This document shows, piece after piece, positions 1 to 8,238 of a stretch of DNA of 64,000 nucleotides. The stretch comes from Streptomyces sp. 35G-GA-8 (lineage in GTDB: Bacteria; Actinomycetota; Actinomycetes; Streptomycetales; Streptomycetaceae), in NCBI RefSeq assembly GCF_023534745.1, contig NZ_JAMHJQ010000015.1, positions 26,564 through 90,563 on the forward strand, read 5' to 3'. Below the pieces are notes generated by a model. It searched no databases and was not told where the DNA came from. It saw only the letters and a list, made by a program, of their open reading frames with translations. Both the position numbers and the translations under genes were made by a program. Each line of letters opens with the position of its first letter. Position 1 is the first letter of the stretch.

Positions 1-1
1 C

Positions 2-358
2 CGCGGACGCGGCGACACCCCCGCGAGCAACCCACTGCCCACCCCCTCCGACGCCGCCGAAGCACTCGACGACGACGCCGGCCCCATCGAACGCCTCCTC
101 CACGACAAGGGAAAACTCACCCGCCTCGACTACAACGCCAACACCGACTGGTGGAACGCCTCACTCGGCATCGGCTTCGGCATCTCCGCCGGACAACTCA
201 CCCTCGGATTCAAACTCTTCGGCATCGACATCACCCACGAAGAGAAGAACCAGACCATCACCGGCGACCCCACCTACGCCAAAGGCCCACAGAGCGGCGG
301 CGCCCGCCCCTGGGTCGAATGGAAGAACTGCACCCGGACCAAACCCATCCCCACCTGA
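2..358 (+). CDS. C-terminal part of an unknown protein (5' truncated by window edge)
   Basis: An open frame enters from the left edge and ends at a TGA at 356-358, giving 118 visible residues. Its third codon positions are almost all C, as in a real Streptomyces gene. The visible part begins with a Pro/Ser/Asp-rich linker. It then has a hydrophobic, glycine-rich stretch (GIGFGISAG, LTLGFKLFGI) flanked by DWWN and WVEWKNC, so it could be a folded beta-rich or membrane-associated C-terminal domain. I do not recognise the family and assign no function. The upstream gene structure, start and signal peptide lie outside the window. Confidence 0.75.
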   Translation, partial: RGRGDTPASNPLPTPSDAAEALDDDAGPIERLLHDKGKLTRLDYNANTDWWNASLGIGFGISAGQLTLGFKLFGIDITHEEKNQTITGDPTYAKGPQSGGARPWVEWKNCTRTKPIPT

Positions 359-414
359 CCGACCGTCGCTCCGAGGGGGCCGGCTGTCCATGGGGCCGGG
401 CCACCGGTGTCCTG

Positions 415-478
415 GCTACGAGGCGGGCGGCCCCCTCCGCTACGAGAGGCGGGCCGCTACGAGAGGCGGGCGGCCCCC
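415..478. repeat. Short GC-rich tandem repeat downstream of the truncated gene
   Basis: A 17-bp unit CGCTACGAGAGGCGGGC occurs twice back to back (438-454 and 455-471). A related diverged copy (CTACGAGGCGGGC) precedes it, starting near 416. It lies between the stop of the truncated gene and the stop of the convergent Rid-family gene, so it is non-coding on either reading. No clear hairpin terminator was recognised here. Confidence 0.6.
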
Positions 479-495
479 GCCAACGGCCGTGCCGG

Positions 496-894
496 TCAGG
501 GCAGTACGGCGATACCGTCCAGCTCGACCAGCGCCTGTTCGTCCCAGAGCCGTACGACCCCGATGACCGCCATCGCGGGATAGTCACGCCCGGCCAGCCG
601 GCGCCATATCCGGCCGAGTTCGGCGGCGTGGGCGCGGTAGTCCGCGACATCGGTCGCGTACACGGTCACCCGGGCGAGATCCGCCGGCCCGCCGCCCGCC
701 GCCGCCAGCGCGGTGAGGAGATTGCCGAGCGCGGTCTCGAACTGGGCGGGAAGCGTCTCCCCCACCACGGCGCCGCTCGTGTCGAGCGCGGTCTGACCGG
801 CCAGCAGGACCAGCCGCCCGCCGGTGGCCGTGACGGCGTGCGAGAAGCCGGTGGCGGGCGAGAGCCCGGCGGGGTTGAGGCGTTCCAGACTCAT
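496..894 (-). CDS. Rid (YjgF/YER057c/UK114) family protein, arginine-less subgroup
   Basis: A 132-residue protein of usual Rid length (about 130). Its ATG overlaps the TGA of the acyl-CoA dehydrogenase gene (ATGA, 891-894), so the two are translationally coupled. The fold signature is visible: LAGQTALD near residue 32, a central helix region, and a C-terminal VELDGIAVLP strand. Canonical RidA imine deaminases have a catalytic Arg in the sequence P-A-R-S. Here the matching segment reads Y-P-A-M-A, so the Arg is replaced by Met. In the published subfamily scheme that points to the Rid4-Rid7 groups, which lack imine deaminase activity. Its place in an anthranilyl-CoA degradation module, whose intermediate is a cyclic enamine, suggests a role on that intermediate. 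That is an inference, weakened by the missing Arg. Confidence 0.85.
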   Translation of the reverse strand: MSLERLNPAGLSPATGFSHAVTATGGRLVLLAGQTALDTSGAVVGETLPAQFETALGNLLTALAAAGGGPADLARVTVYATDVADYRAHAAELGRIWRRLAGRDYPAMAVIGVVRLWDEQALVELDGIAVLP

Positions 895-2114
895 CGCGCC
901 CGCCCCCGGTCCTGGCGCGAGGGTCCGTACAACTCCTTGGCGATGATCGTGCGCTGGACCTCGGTGGCGCCCTCGTAGATCCGCGGCGCCCGGACCTCGC
1001 GGTAGAGATGCTCCAGCGGATGGCCGCGCTGGAGGGCGCGGGCGCCGTGCAACTGGACGGCGGCGTCGACGACATACTGCGCGGTCTCGGTGGCGAACAG
1101 CTTCGCCATGGCCGAGCGCCGCGGTACGTCGGGGGCGCCGGTGTCGTACGCCGTGGCCGCCGCGTACACCAGCAGCCGCGCCGCCTCGGTACGGGTCGCC
1201 ATCTCCGCGATCTGGTGTGCCACGGACTGGAGCCGGCTGAGCGGGCCGCCGAACGCCCGGCGCTCCGCGGTGTGTTCCAGGGCCGCGTCCAGCGCCGCCT
1301 GTGCCATACCGACGGCGAAGGCGCCGACGCTGGGACGGAACAGGTTCAGGGTGCCCATGGCCACCCGGAAGCCGTGGTCCACCTCGCCCAGGACGTCGTC
1401 GCGGGTCACGGGTACGGCGTCGAAGGCGAGGGCGCCGATGGGGTGCGGGGAGAGCATCTCGATCGGGGTGCCGGTGAGCCCGGGACGGTCGGCGGGGACG
1501 AGAAAGGCCGTGACGCCGCGGGCCCCGGTGCCGGTGCCGGTGGTGGTGCCGGTGCCGGTGGTGGTGGTGGTGCCGTTCACGGTGGTGGAGCCGTTCCCGC
1601 CACGGTTGCCGGTTCCTGTGTCCGTGCGGGCGAAGACGGTGTAGAAGTCGGCGTCGGGGGCGTTCGAGATCCAGCGTTTCTCGCCGGTCAGCAGCCAGCC
1701 CTCGCCGTCCGGAACGGCCCGCAGGGCCAGCGCGGCGGCATCGGATCCGGCGCCCGGCTCGCTGAGCGCGAAGGCCGCCACGGCGCGGCCCGCGCGCACC
1801 TCGGGCAGCCAGCGTGCGCGCTGCCCGCCGGTGCCCGCGAGGACGAGCGGATACGCGCCGAGGCCCTGGAGCGCGAGCGCGGTCTCGGCCTCCGTACAGC
1901 CTTGGGCGAGGGATTCGCGCAGCAGACAGAGTTCCAGTGCCCCGGTTCCGAACAGCCTTTCCAGCAGGCCGAGTTCCCCCAGGGCGGCGATCAACGGACG
2001 GTTCACCGCGCCGGGTTCGCCCTTCTCGGCGATCGGTCGCAGCCGTTCCACGGCGAGGGCGCGCAGCCGTGCGCACCAGTCGCTCTGTTCCGGATCGAGC
2101 GAGAATACGGGCAT
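891..2114 (-). CDS. Acyl-CoA dehydrogenase (anthranilate-CoA module)
   Basis: A 407-residue FAD-dependent acyl-CoA dehydrogenase, expected to oxidise the alicyclic acyl-CoA formed after ring reduction of anthranilyl-CoA. N-terminal, beta-barrel and C-terminal domains are recognisable: ALSEPGAGSDAAAL (flavin/substrate signature), KRWISNA, then RRAFGGPLSRLQSV and the end motif LHGARALQ...YREVRAPRIYEGATEVQ. The chosen ATG (2112-2114) starts at MPVFSLDPEQ; longer reading would run into the divergent promoter region. Unusual: the beta-domain carries a Thr/Gly/Asn-rich low-complexity insert of about 35 residues between FARTD and GVTAFLVPAD, where homologues usually have a few residues. The next gene (Rid family) overlaps its stop. 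Upstream and divergent is the CoA ligase gene. Confidence 0.93.
   Translation of the reverse strand: MPVFSLDPEQSDWCARLRALAVERLRPIAEKGEPGAVNRPLIAALGELGLLERLFGTGALELCLLRESLAQGCTEAETALALQGLGAYPLVLAGTGGQRARWLPEVRAGRAVAAFALSEPGAGSDAAALALRAVPDGEGWLLTGEKRWISNAPDADFYTVFARTDTGTGNRGGNGSTTVNGTTTTTGTGTTTGTGTGARGVTAFLVPADRPGLTGTPIEMLSPHPIGALAFDAVPVTRDDVLGEVDHGFRVAMGTLNLFRPSVGAFAVGMAQAALDAALEHTAERRAFGGPLSRLQSVAHQIAEMATRTEAARLLVYAAATAYDTGAPDVPRRSAMAKLFATETAQYVVDAAVQLHGARALQRGHPLEHLYREVRAPRIYEGATEVQRTIIAKELYGPSRQDRGRAR
1524..1620. repeat. Simple-sequence (GGTGCC/GGT-type) expansion inside the acyl-CoA dehydrogenase gene
   Basis: The plus strand shows runs of GGTGCC and GGTGGT units. On the coding (minus) strand these read as alternating Thr/Gly codons with a few Asn, inserted in the beta-domain. 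The run keeps the reading frame, so it looks like an expandable in-frame hexanucleotide/trinucleotide repeat rather than a break. Confidence 0.8.
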
Positions 2115-2150
2115 CCGGGCCCCCACTTCCAGCGCGTCTATCGCGGACCG

Positions 2151-2178
2151 TTGACTGTCGTCATCTTCACGATACGCT
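2151..2178 (+). promoter_or_regulatory. Putative promoter of the CoA ligase-paaX unit
   Basis: TTGACT (2151-2156), a 16-bp spacer and TACGCT (2173-2178) resemble a vegetative -35/-10 pair. It is 62 bp ahead of the ligase ATG, within the 125-bp divergent region shared with the acyl-CoA dehydrogenase gene. A PaaX-type regulator would be expected to act here, but I could not define an operator. Confidence 0.45.
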
Positions 2179-2239
2179 CGATAAGCGAGCCCACCACAGC
2201 ACCTCGATGGACGACCCCACCACCGCAAGGGGGCGCACC

Positions 2240-3931
2240 ATGGAGCTGACACCGTCGGCCCACCGGGACACCTTCGCGCGCGACCATCTGCCGCCCGCGG
2301 ACCAGTGGCCCCTGCTCCTTCCTCTCCCGTCCGTGCCGGACTCCCCCGGCCTCCCCCTCCCTCCCGGCTATCCCGACCGGTTGAACTGCGCGGCCGAGCT
2401 GCTGGACCGTACGGTCGAACGCTTCGGCGCGGACCGGCCCGCCTTGCGCGGGCCCGGCGGGGAGGTCTGGACGTACGGGGAGTTACGCGGGCGCGTCGAC
2501 CGGATCGCCCATGTCCTCACCACCGATCTGGGCGTGGTGCCGGGAAACCGGGTGCTGCTGCGCGGGCCGACCACGCCCTGGCTGGCGGCCTGCTGGCTCG
2601 CGGTGCTCAAGGCGGGCGCGGTGGCCGTGACGGTGCTGGCCCAGCAGCGCGCGGCGGAGCTGGCCACCATGGGCGAGATGGCGCGGATCGGCCATGCCCT
2701 GTGTGACATCAGGTCGGTGGACGAGCTGATCAGGGCGGAGATCCCGGGGCTGCGGATCACGACCTATGGCGCGGATTCGGCGGACGATCTGCTGCGGCTG
2801 ACGGACGACAAGCCGACGCGATACACGGCGGTGGAGACGGCGGCGGACGATGTGGCGCTGATCGCCTTCACCTCGGGGACGACGGGCCGGCCCAAGGGGT
2901 GCATGCACTTCCACCGTGACGTTCTCGCCATCGCCGACACCTTCTCGCGACAGGTGCTGCGCCCCGGGCCCGACGACCTCTTCGCGGGCAGCCCACCGCT
3001 CGGGTTCACCTTCGGCCTCGGCGGTCTGCTGGTCTTCCCGCTGCGGGCGGGGGCCTGCGCGCTGCTGCTCGAACAGGCGCGGCCCGCCCAGTTGTTGGCG
3101 GCGGTCGCCCGGCACCGGGTGTCGGTCCTGTTCACCGCGCCGACCGCCTATCGCCTGATGCTGGACGAGCTGGCCGCACACCCGTACGACATCTCCTCCC
3201 TGCGCCGCTGTGTCTCGGCGGGCGAGAATCTGCCGGCGGCCACCTGGCAGGCGTGGCGGGAGCACACCGGGCTGCGGGTCATCAACGGCATCGGGGCGAC
3301 CGAGCTGCTCCATATCTTCATCTCCGCGGCGGACGAGGCGATCCGGCCGGGCACCACGGGGGTGCCCGTGCCGGGGTGGCAGGCGTGCGTCATGGACGGC
3401 TCGGGTGCGCCGGTGCCGGACGGCGAGCCGGGGCTGCTGGCCGTACGCGGCCCGGTGGGCTGCCGGTATCTGGCGGATCCACGCCAGCGCGAGTATGTGC
3501 GGGGCGGCTGGAATCTGACCGGCGACACCTACATACGGGAGCCCGACGGCTACTTCCGCTATGTGGCCCGCGCGGACGACATGATCATCTCGGCCGGGTA
3601 CAACATCGCGGGCCCACAGGTCGAGGAGGCGTTGCTGGCCCATCCCGATGTCGTGGAGGCGGCGGTGGTCGGTCTGCCCGACGAGCTGCGCGGCCAGATC
3701 GTCGCGGCGTATGTCGTGGTGCGCGACGGCGTGGAGCGCGGCGAGACAACCGCGGCGGCGCTACGGGAGTTCGTCAGGGCGCGGCTGGTCCCGTACAAGT
3801 GCCCGCGCGCGGTGGTCTTCCTGGACGCGCTCCCCCGTACCCCCACCGGCAAACTCCAGCGCTTCCGGCTGCGGGTTCCGGGCCCCGGAGGGGCCGTCGA
3901 CGGAGCCGGGGCTCTGTCGGAGAGGCTCTAA
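2240..3931 (+). CDS. 2-aminobenzoate (anthranilate)-CoA ligase, AMP-forming
   Basis: A 563-residue member of the acyl-adenylate ligase family. It should activate anthranilate or a close aryl acid (benzoate or salicylate type) with ATP and CoA. The AMP-binding P-loop TSGTTGRPKG is at residues 211-220, followed by GIGATEL and TGDTY, then the hinge segment YVARADDMIISAGYNI. The C-terminal catalytic lysine lies in TPTGK (about residue 538). Start: ATG 2240 after a weak purine-rich site. Codon 82 is TTA (2483-2485), the rare leucine codon read by bldA tRNA in Streptomyces, so translation may be developmentally gated. The paaX-like regulator follows after 9 bp, implying one operon. The substrate is inferred from the neighbouring anthranilyl-CoA-type monooxygenase. 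Confidence 0.9.
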   Translation: MELTPSAHRDTFARDHLPPADQWPLLLPLPSVPDSPGLPLPPGYPDRLNCAAELLDRTVERFGADRPALRGPGGEVWTYGELRGRVDRIAHVLTTDLGVVPGNRVLLRGPTTPWLAACWLAVLKAGAVAVTVLAQQRAAELATMGEMARIGHALCDIRSVDELIRAEIPGLRITTYGADSADDLLRLTDDKPTRYTAVETAADDVALIAFTSGTTGRPKGCMHFHRDVLAIADTFSRQVLRPGPDDLFAGSPPLGFTFGLGGLLVFPLRAGACALLLEQARPAQLLAAVARHRVSVLFTAPTAYRLMLDELAAHPYDISSLRRCVSAGENLPAATWQAWREHTGLRVINGIGATELLHIFISAADEAIRPGTTGVPVPGWQACVMDGSGAPVPDGEPGLLAVRGPVGCRYLADPRQREYVRGGWNLTGDTYIREPDGYFRYVARADDMIISAGYNIAGPQVEEALLAHPDVVEAAVVGLPDELRGQIVAAYVVVRDGVERGETTAAALREFVRARLVPYKCPRAVVFLDALPRTPTGKLQRFRLRVPGPGGAVDGAGALSERL

Positions 3932-3940
3932 AGTGATCAC

Positions 3941-4789
3941 GTGGCCGAGCAGCACACCCCCCGATCCCTGATCGTCACTCTGTACGGCGCGTACGGGCGC
4001 ACACCGGACGACTCCCCACTCGCCGTGGCGGAGTTGATCCGTCTGCTGGGGGTCCTCGATGTGGACGCGCCGTCCGTACGTTCCTCGGTCTCCCGGCTCA
4101 AACGCCGTGGCCTGCTGGTCCCGGAGCGCACGGCGCGGGGCGGGGCCGGATACGCGCTGTCGGCCGAGGCCCGCCAGCTGCTCGACGACGGGGACCGCAG
4201 GATCTACGCCGGGCCCGCGCCCGAGTTGTCCGACGGCTGGGTCCTGGCGGTCTTCACCGTCCCCGAGTCCGAGCGCCACAAGCGCCATCTGCTGCGCTCC
4301 CGGCTGGGCAGGCTGGGCTTCGGGACGGCGGCGCCCGGGGTCTGGATCGCGCCGGGCCGGCTGTACGAGGAGACCCGGCACACCTTGCGGCGACTGCGGC
4401 TCGACTCGTATGTCGATCTGTTCGGCGGGCGCCATCTCGGCTTCGAGGCGACGGCCGACGCCGTGGCCCGCTGGTGGGATCTGGACGCGATCGCCACCCG
4501 GCACGAGGAATTCCTCGACGCGCACGAGCCGGTGCTGCGCGCCTGGGAGAGCCGGGGCCCGGGCTCGAACCGACGCGGGGACTCGGGCTCGGCGCAGGAC
4601 GCGTACCGCGACTATCTGCTGGCCCTGGACTCCTGGCGGCATCTGCCGTACGCCGATCCAGGACTGCCCGCCGAGCTGCTTCCGAAGAACTGGCCGGGAG
4701 AGCGGTCCGCGGAGGTCTTCACCCGTCTGCACACCCGGTTGCGGGAAAGGGGCCTGGCGTTCGTGGAGCGACCGGTCAGCGAAGAGTGA
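3941..4789 (+). CDS. PaaX-family transcriptional regulator
   Basis: A 282-residue regulator starting at a GTG nine bases after the ligase stop. Family features: the N-terminal winged-helix segment (RSLIVTLYGAYGR, then VRSSVSRLKRRGLL), the central WVLAVFTVPESERHKRHLLRSRLGRLGFG block typical of PaaX, and a C-terminal region with YRDYLLALDSWRHLPYADPGLPAELLP. PaaX proteins are usually repressors released by an aryl-CoA thioester. By analogy this one probably senses anthranilyl-CoA or a relative and controls the flanking units. Its 3' end overlaps the convergent monooxygenase gene by 14 bp. Confidence 0.92.
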   Translation: MAEQHTPRSLIVTLYGAYGRTPDDSPLAVAELIRLLGVLDVDAPSVRSSVSRLKRRGLLVPERTARGGAGYALSAEARQLLDDGDRRIYAGPAPELSDGWVLAVFTVPESERHKRHLLRSRLGRLGFGTAAPGVWIAPGRLYEETRHTLRRLRLDSYVDLFGGRHLGFEATADAVARWWDLDAIATRHEEFLDAHEPVLRAWESRGPGSNRRGDSGSAQDAYRDYLLALDSWRHLPYADPGLPAELLPKNWPGERSAEVFTRLHTRLRERGLAFVERPVSEE

Positions 4790-7067
4790 GGCGCGGCTTC
4801 GGGTCGTCGGCGCGGCCCGCCGGGGGTGTGCGGCTGCCCGCGCGGTACGGCGCCGGCCACGGCGCGGCCGGGCCCTCGTACCCCTGGGCCGCGGCGGCGT
4901 GCAGTGTCCACTGCGGATCGTGAAGATGGGGGCGGGCGAGCGCGCACAGATCGGTACGGCCCGCGAGCAGCAGGGAGTTGACATCGTCCCAGGACGAGAT
5001 GGCCCCCACGGCGATGACCGGTACGGACAGGGTGTTACGGATCAGATCGGCGAACGGGGTCTGGTACGAGCGGCCGAACTCGGGCCGTTCGTCGGCGACG
5101 ACCTGGCCGGTCGACACATCGATCGCGTCGGCGCCGTGTGCGACGAAGGCGCGGGCGATCTCGACGGCGTCCTCGGGGGTGGTACCGCCCGGCGCCCAGT
5201 CGGTGGCGGAGATCCGGACCGTCATGGGCCGGTCGTCGGGCCAGTCGGCGCGGATGGCGTCGAAGACTTCGAGCGGAAAGCGCAGCCGGGCGGTGAGCGA
5301 ACCGCCGTAGGCGTCGGTACGCCGGTTGGTCAGCGGGGAGAGGAAGCCGGAGAGCAAGTAGCCGTGGGCGCAGTGCAGTTCCAGCAGATCGAAGCCGCAA
5401 CGCTGGGCCCGTCGGGCGGCGGCCGTGAACTGTTCGCGGATCGTGTCGAGTTGACGGCGGTCGAGCTGGTGCGGGACCTCGCTGACGCCCGGACGGTACG
5501 GCAGCGGTGAGGCGGCGACGAGCGGCCAGCCGCCCGCGGGCAGCGGCTCGTCCATGCCCTCCCACATCACACGCGTGGCGCCCTTGCGCCCGGCGTGTCC
5601 GAGCTGGACACCGATGGCCGTCCCGGGTGAGCGCGTGTGCACGAATTCGGTGACCCGGCGCCAGCCGTCGCCCTGCTCCCGGTTGTAGAGTCCGGCGCAG
5701 CCCGGGGTGATACGGCCCTCCGGACTGACACACACCATCTCGGTCATGACGAGCCCGGCGCCGCCCAGGGCGCGGGCCCCCAGATGTACGAGATGGAAGT
5801 CGCCCGGGACACCGTCCACGGCGGAGTACATGTCCATCGGCGAGACGACGACGCGGTTGCGCAGGGTCAGCCCGCGCAGCCGGAAGGGCGTGAACATCGG
5901 CGGGGTGCCGGGCGGGCAGCCGAAGTCCCGCTCCACCGCCCGGGTGAACGCGGGGTCGCGCAGCCGCAGATTGTCATGCGTGACCCGGCGGCTGCGGGTG
6001 AGCAGTCCGAAGGCGAACCGGCGCGGCGGCTGGTCGGTGTAGACGGCCAGCTCCTCGAACCAGCGCAGGCTGGCGGCGGCGGCACGCTGGGTGGACTCGA
6101 CGACCGGGCGGCGCTCGCTCTCGTACGCCGCGAGCGCGTCCGGCAGCTCCGGGCGCTCCTCGATACAGGCGGCGAGCGCGAGGGCGTCCTCGACGGCGAG
6201 CTTGGTGCCGGAGCCGATGGAGAAGTGGGCGGTGTGGGCGGCGTCGCCGATCAGGACCGTATTGCCATGACTCCACCGTTCGTTGACCACGGTGCGGAAC
6301 GCGCTCCAGGACGAGGCGTTGGCGCGCAGCGGCCGTCCGCCGAGCGCGTCGGCGAAGATCTTGGCGCAGCGTTCCGCCGACTGCCGCTCGTCGAGGTCGT
6401 CGAATCCGGCCGCCCGCCAGACCTCTTCGCGCATCTCGACGATGACCGTGCTCCGCGCGCCCGCGGCACCGTTCGCGTAGGGGTAGCCGTGGAGCTGCAT
6501 CACGCCGTGCTCGGTCTCGGCGATCTCGAAGCGGAACGCGTCGAGGGCGAAGTCGGCGGCGAGCCAGACATAGCGGCAGCGATGGGTGGTGATCGTGGGG
6601 GCGAAGACCTCGGCGTGGGCCGCGCGGGTGAGGCTGTGGACCCCGTCGGCGGCGATCACCAGGTCGTGGGCGGTGGCGAGTTCGGCGGCGGGCGGGGACT
6701 CGGTGCGAAATCGCAGCCGTACGCCGAGGGACGCGCAGCGCTCGTGCAGGATCTCCAGCAGCCGGCGCCGCCCGAGCGCCGCGAAGCCGTGGCCGCCCGA
6801 GGTGAGGGTACGGCCGCGATGCACGATGTCGATCGTGTCCCAGCGTACGAACTCGGCCTGGAGCGCCCGGTGGACGACGGGATCCGCGTGCTCGATACCG
6901 CCGAGTGTCTCGTCGGAGAGCACGACACCGAAGCCGAAGGTGTCGTCGGGCGCGTTGCGTTCCCAGACGGTGATCTCGCGGCCGGGGTCGAGCCGTTTGA
7001 GCAGGGCGGCGGCGTAGAGCCCGCCCGGTCCGCCGCCGATGACCGCGACGCGCGGGACGGTGGCCAT
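4776..7067 (-). CDS. Two-domain anthranilyl-CoA monooxygenase/reductase (salicylyl-CoA 5-hydroxylase/oxidoreductase type)
   Basis: A 763-residue fusion. The N-terminal half is a FAD aromatic hydroxylase: Rossmann motif GGGPGGLYAAALL near residue 9, and a later NTVLIGDAAHTAHFSIGSG motif. The C-terminal half (from about residue 390, MFTPFRLRGLTLRNR) is an old-yellow-enzyme-like NADH:flavin oxidoreductase with VQLGHAGRKG, DLLELHCAHGYLLSGFLSPLTN and AVGAI motifs. This architecture matches 2-aminobenzoyl-CoA monooxygenase/reductase, which hydroxylates and reduces the CoA-bound ring, and the related salicylyl-CoA 5-hydroxylase. The ATG shares one base with the stop of the upstream enoyl-CoA hydratase gene (TGATG), so the two form an operon. 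The exact substrate is inferred from the CoA ligase. Confidence 0.93.
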   Translation of the reverse strand: MATVPRVAVIGGGPGGLYAAALLKRLDPGREITVWERNAPDDTFGFGVVLSDETLGGIEHADPVVHRALQAEFVRWDTIDIVHRGRTLTSGGHGFAALGRRRLLEILHERCASLGVRLRFRTESPPAAELATAHDLVIAADGVHSLTRAAHAEVFAPTITTHRCRYVWLAADFALDAFRFEIAETEHGVMQLHGYPYANGAAGARSTVIVEMREEVWRAAGFDDLDERQSAERCAKIFADALGGRPLRANASSWSAFRTVVNERWSHGNTVLIGDAAHTAHFSIGSGTKLAVEDALALAACIEERPELPDALAAYESERRPVVESTQRAAAASLRWFEELAVYTDQPPRRFAFGLLTRSRRVTHDNLRLRDPAFTRAVERDFGCPPGTPPMFTPFRLRGLTLRNRVVVSPMDMYSAVDGVPGDFHLVHLGARALGGAGLVMTEMVCVSPEGRITPGCAGLYNREQGDGWRRVTEFVHTRSPGTAIGVQLGHAGRKGATRVMWEGMDEPLPAGGWPLVAASPLPYRPGVSEVPHQLDRRQLDTIREQFTAAARRAQRCGFDLLELHCAHGYLLSGFLSPLTNRRTDAYGGSLTARLRFPLEVFDAIRADWPDDRPMTVRISATDWAPGGTTPEDAVEIARAFVAHGADAIDVSTGQVVADERPEFGRSYQTPFADLIRNTLSVPVIAVGAISSWDDVNSLLLAGRTDLCALARPHLHDPQWTLHAAAAQGYEGPAAPWPAPYRAGSRTPPAGRADDPKPRLTLR

Positions 7068-7900
7068 CAGCGGCCCTGCCACTTCGGGGGCCGCTTCTCG
7101 GTGAAGGCGGCGTGGAACTCCCGGTAGTCCGCGCCGTTCATCAGCAGCGCCTGGGTGGCCGCGTCCAGTTCCACGGCGGCGGCGAGCGGCATGTCGAGCT
7201 CGGCGGTGAGCAGGGCCTTGGTCTGCGCGTGGGCGAGCGCCGGGCCCTCGGCGAGCCGGCGGGCCAGCTCGGCGGCGCGCGCGTCGGCCCCGCCCGCGCC
7301 GGTGAGTTCGCTGATCAGCCCGATCCGTTCGGCCTCGGCCGCGGCCACCGGCTCGCCGAGCATCAGCAGCCGGGTGGCGTGCCCGAGCCCGACCACGCGG
7401 GGCAGCAGATAGGCCGCGCCCATGTCGCCCCCGGAGAGGCCGACCCGGGTGAAGAGGAAGGCGAAGCGGGCGGAGGGGTCGGCGATCCGGAAGTCGGCGG
7501 CGAGCGCGAGAACGGCGCCGGCGCCCGCGGCGACCCCGTGCACGGCGGCGATCACCGGGAAGGGGCACTCCCGGATCGCCCGGACCACCTGGCCGGTCAT
7601 CCGGTTGAAGTCGAGGAGCCGGGCGGTGTCCAGGGCGAGGGTGGCGCCGATGATCTCGTCGACATCGCCGCCGGAGCAGAAGCCGCGGCCCTCACCCGCC
7701 AGGACGAGGGCGCGGACGGAGCGTTCCCGGGACAGCTCGGCGAGGAGATCGCGCAGATCGGCGTAGGCGCCGAAGGTGAGCGCGTTGAGCTTTTCGGGGC
7801 GGGCGAGGGTGACGGTCGCGACCCCGATGTCCGGGTCACGGGTCAGGCGCAGATGGCGCCACTCCTCGGTGCGGGGCGCGGAGCCGGTGAACGGGCTCAT
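7067..7900 (-). CDS. Enoyl-CoA hydratase/isomerase family protein (anthranilate-CoA module)
   Basis: A 277-residue crotonase-family protein. The oxyanion-hole segments are visible: LAGEGRGFCSGGDVDEI around residue 70 and AVHGVAAGAGAVLALAADFRIA around residue 120, with GLSGGDMGAAYLLPR following. It should hydrate or isomerise the unsaturated alicyclic CoA thioester made after ring reduction. A strong ribosome site AAGGAGG sits about 10 bases before the ATG (7898-7900). It is the first gene of the unit ending with the monooxygenase/reductase, with a one-base stop/start overlap. Confidence 0.93.
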   Translation of the reverse strand: MSPFTGSAPRTEEWRHLRLTRDPDIGVATVTLARPEKLNALTFGAYADLRDLLAELSRERSVRALVLAGEGRGFCSGGDVDEIIGATLALDTARLLDFNRMTGQVVRAIRECPFPVIAAVHGVAAGAGAVLALAADFRIADPSARFAFLFTRVGLSGGDMGAAYLLPRVVGLGHATRLLMLGEPVAAAEAERIGLISELTGAGGADARAAELARRLAEGPALAHAQTKALLTAELDMPLAAAVELDAATQALLMNGADYREFHAAFTEKRPPKWQGR

Positions 7901-8025
7901 GGAGTGCGACCTCCTTCGGCGAACCTCAACGAACCTCGGCGGCCGCGACGACCTCAGAGACCTCCGCGGCCATGGCGGCCTTGGCGAGCTTCAGCGCCAT
8001 GAAAACGTATCACCTGAATCTGACT

Positions 8026-8058
8026 CCCGTCACGAGTACGCGATACGCCCGTGACGGG
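8026..8058. promoter_or_regulatory. Inverted repeat (possible operator) upstream of the enoyl-CoA hydratase operon
   Basis: Perfect 9-bp arms CCCGTCACG (8026-8034) and CGTGACGGG (8050-8058) are separated by 15 bp. The repeat lies 126 bp upstream of the hydratase ATG, in the 338-bp gap before the next plus-strand gene. The rest of 7901-8172 shows no gene I can support. It could be a regulator site or a hairpin. Confidence 0.4.
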
Positions 8059-8172
8059 CCCGCGATGCGTTCGCGTCCCTTTCGTAACAATTCCGCGAGA
8101 TACCACCCGTACGCCGTCAAAGGTCCGGATGGGCAAGGGCCATTGGTCCCGTGTCAGGCGGGCCGGCGCCTC

Positions 8173-8200
8173 TTGTTAACCCGCTCACGCTCCGTATGGT
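8173..8200 (+). promoter_or_regulatory. Putative promoter of the RsbW-like ATPase gene
   Basis: TTGTTA (8173-8178), 16 bp, TATGGT (8195-8200) form a reasonable vegetative-type promoter. It is 39 bp before the ATG at 8239, which supports a start at 8239 (or 8266) rather than the longer upstream reading. Confidence 0.4.
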
Positions 8201-8238
8201 TGAACGTGATAGCAATTGCCCCCGCACCCCCCTGCCGT

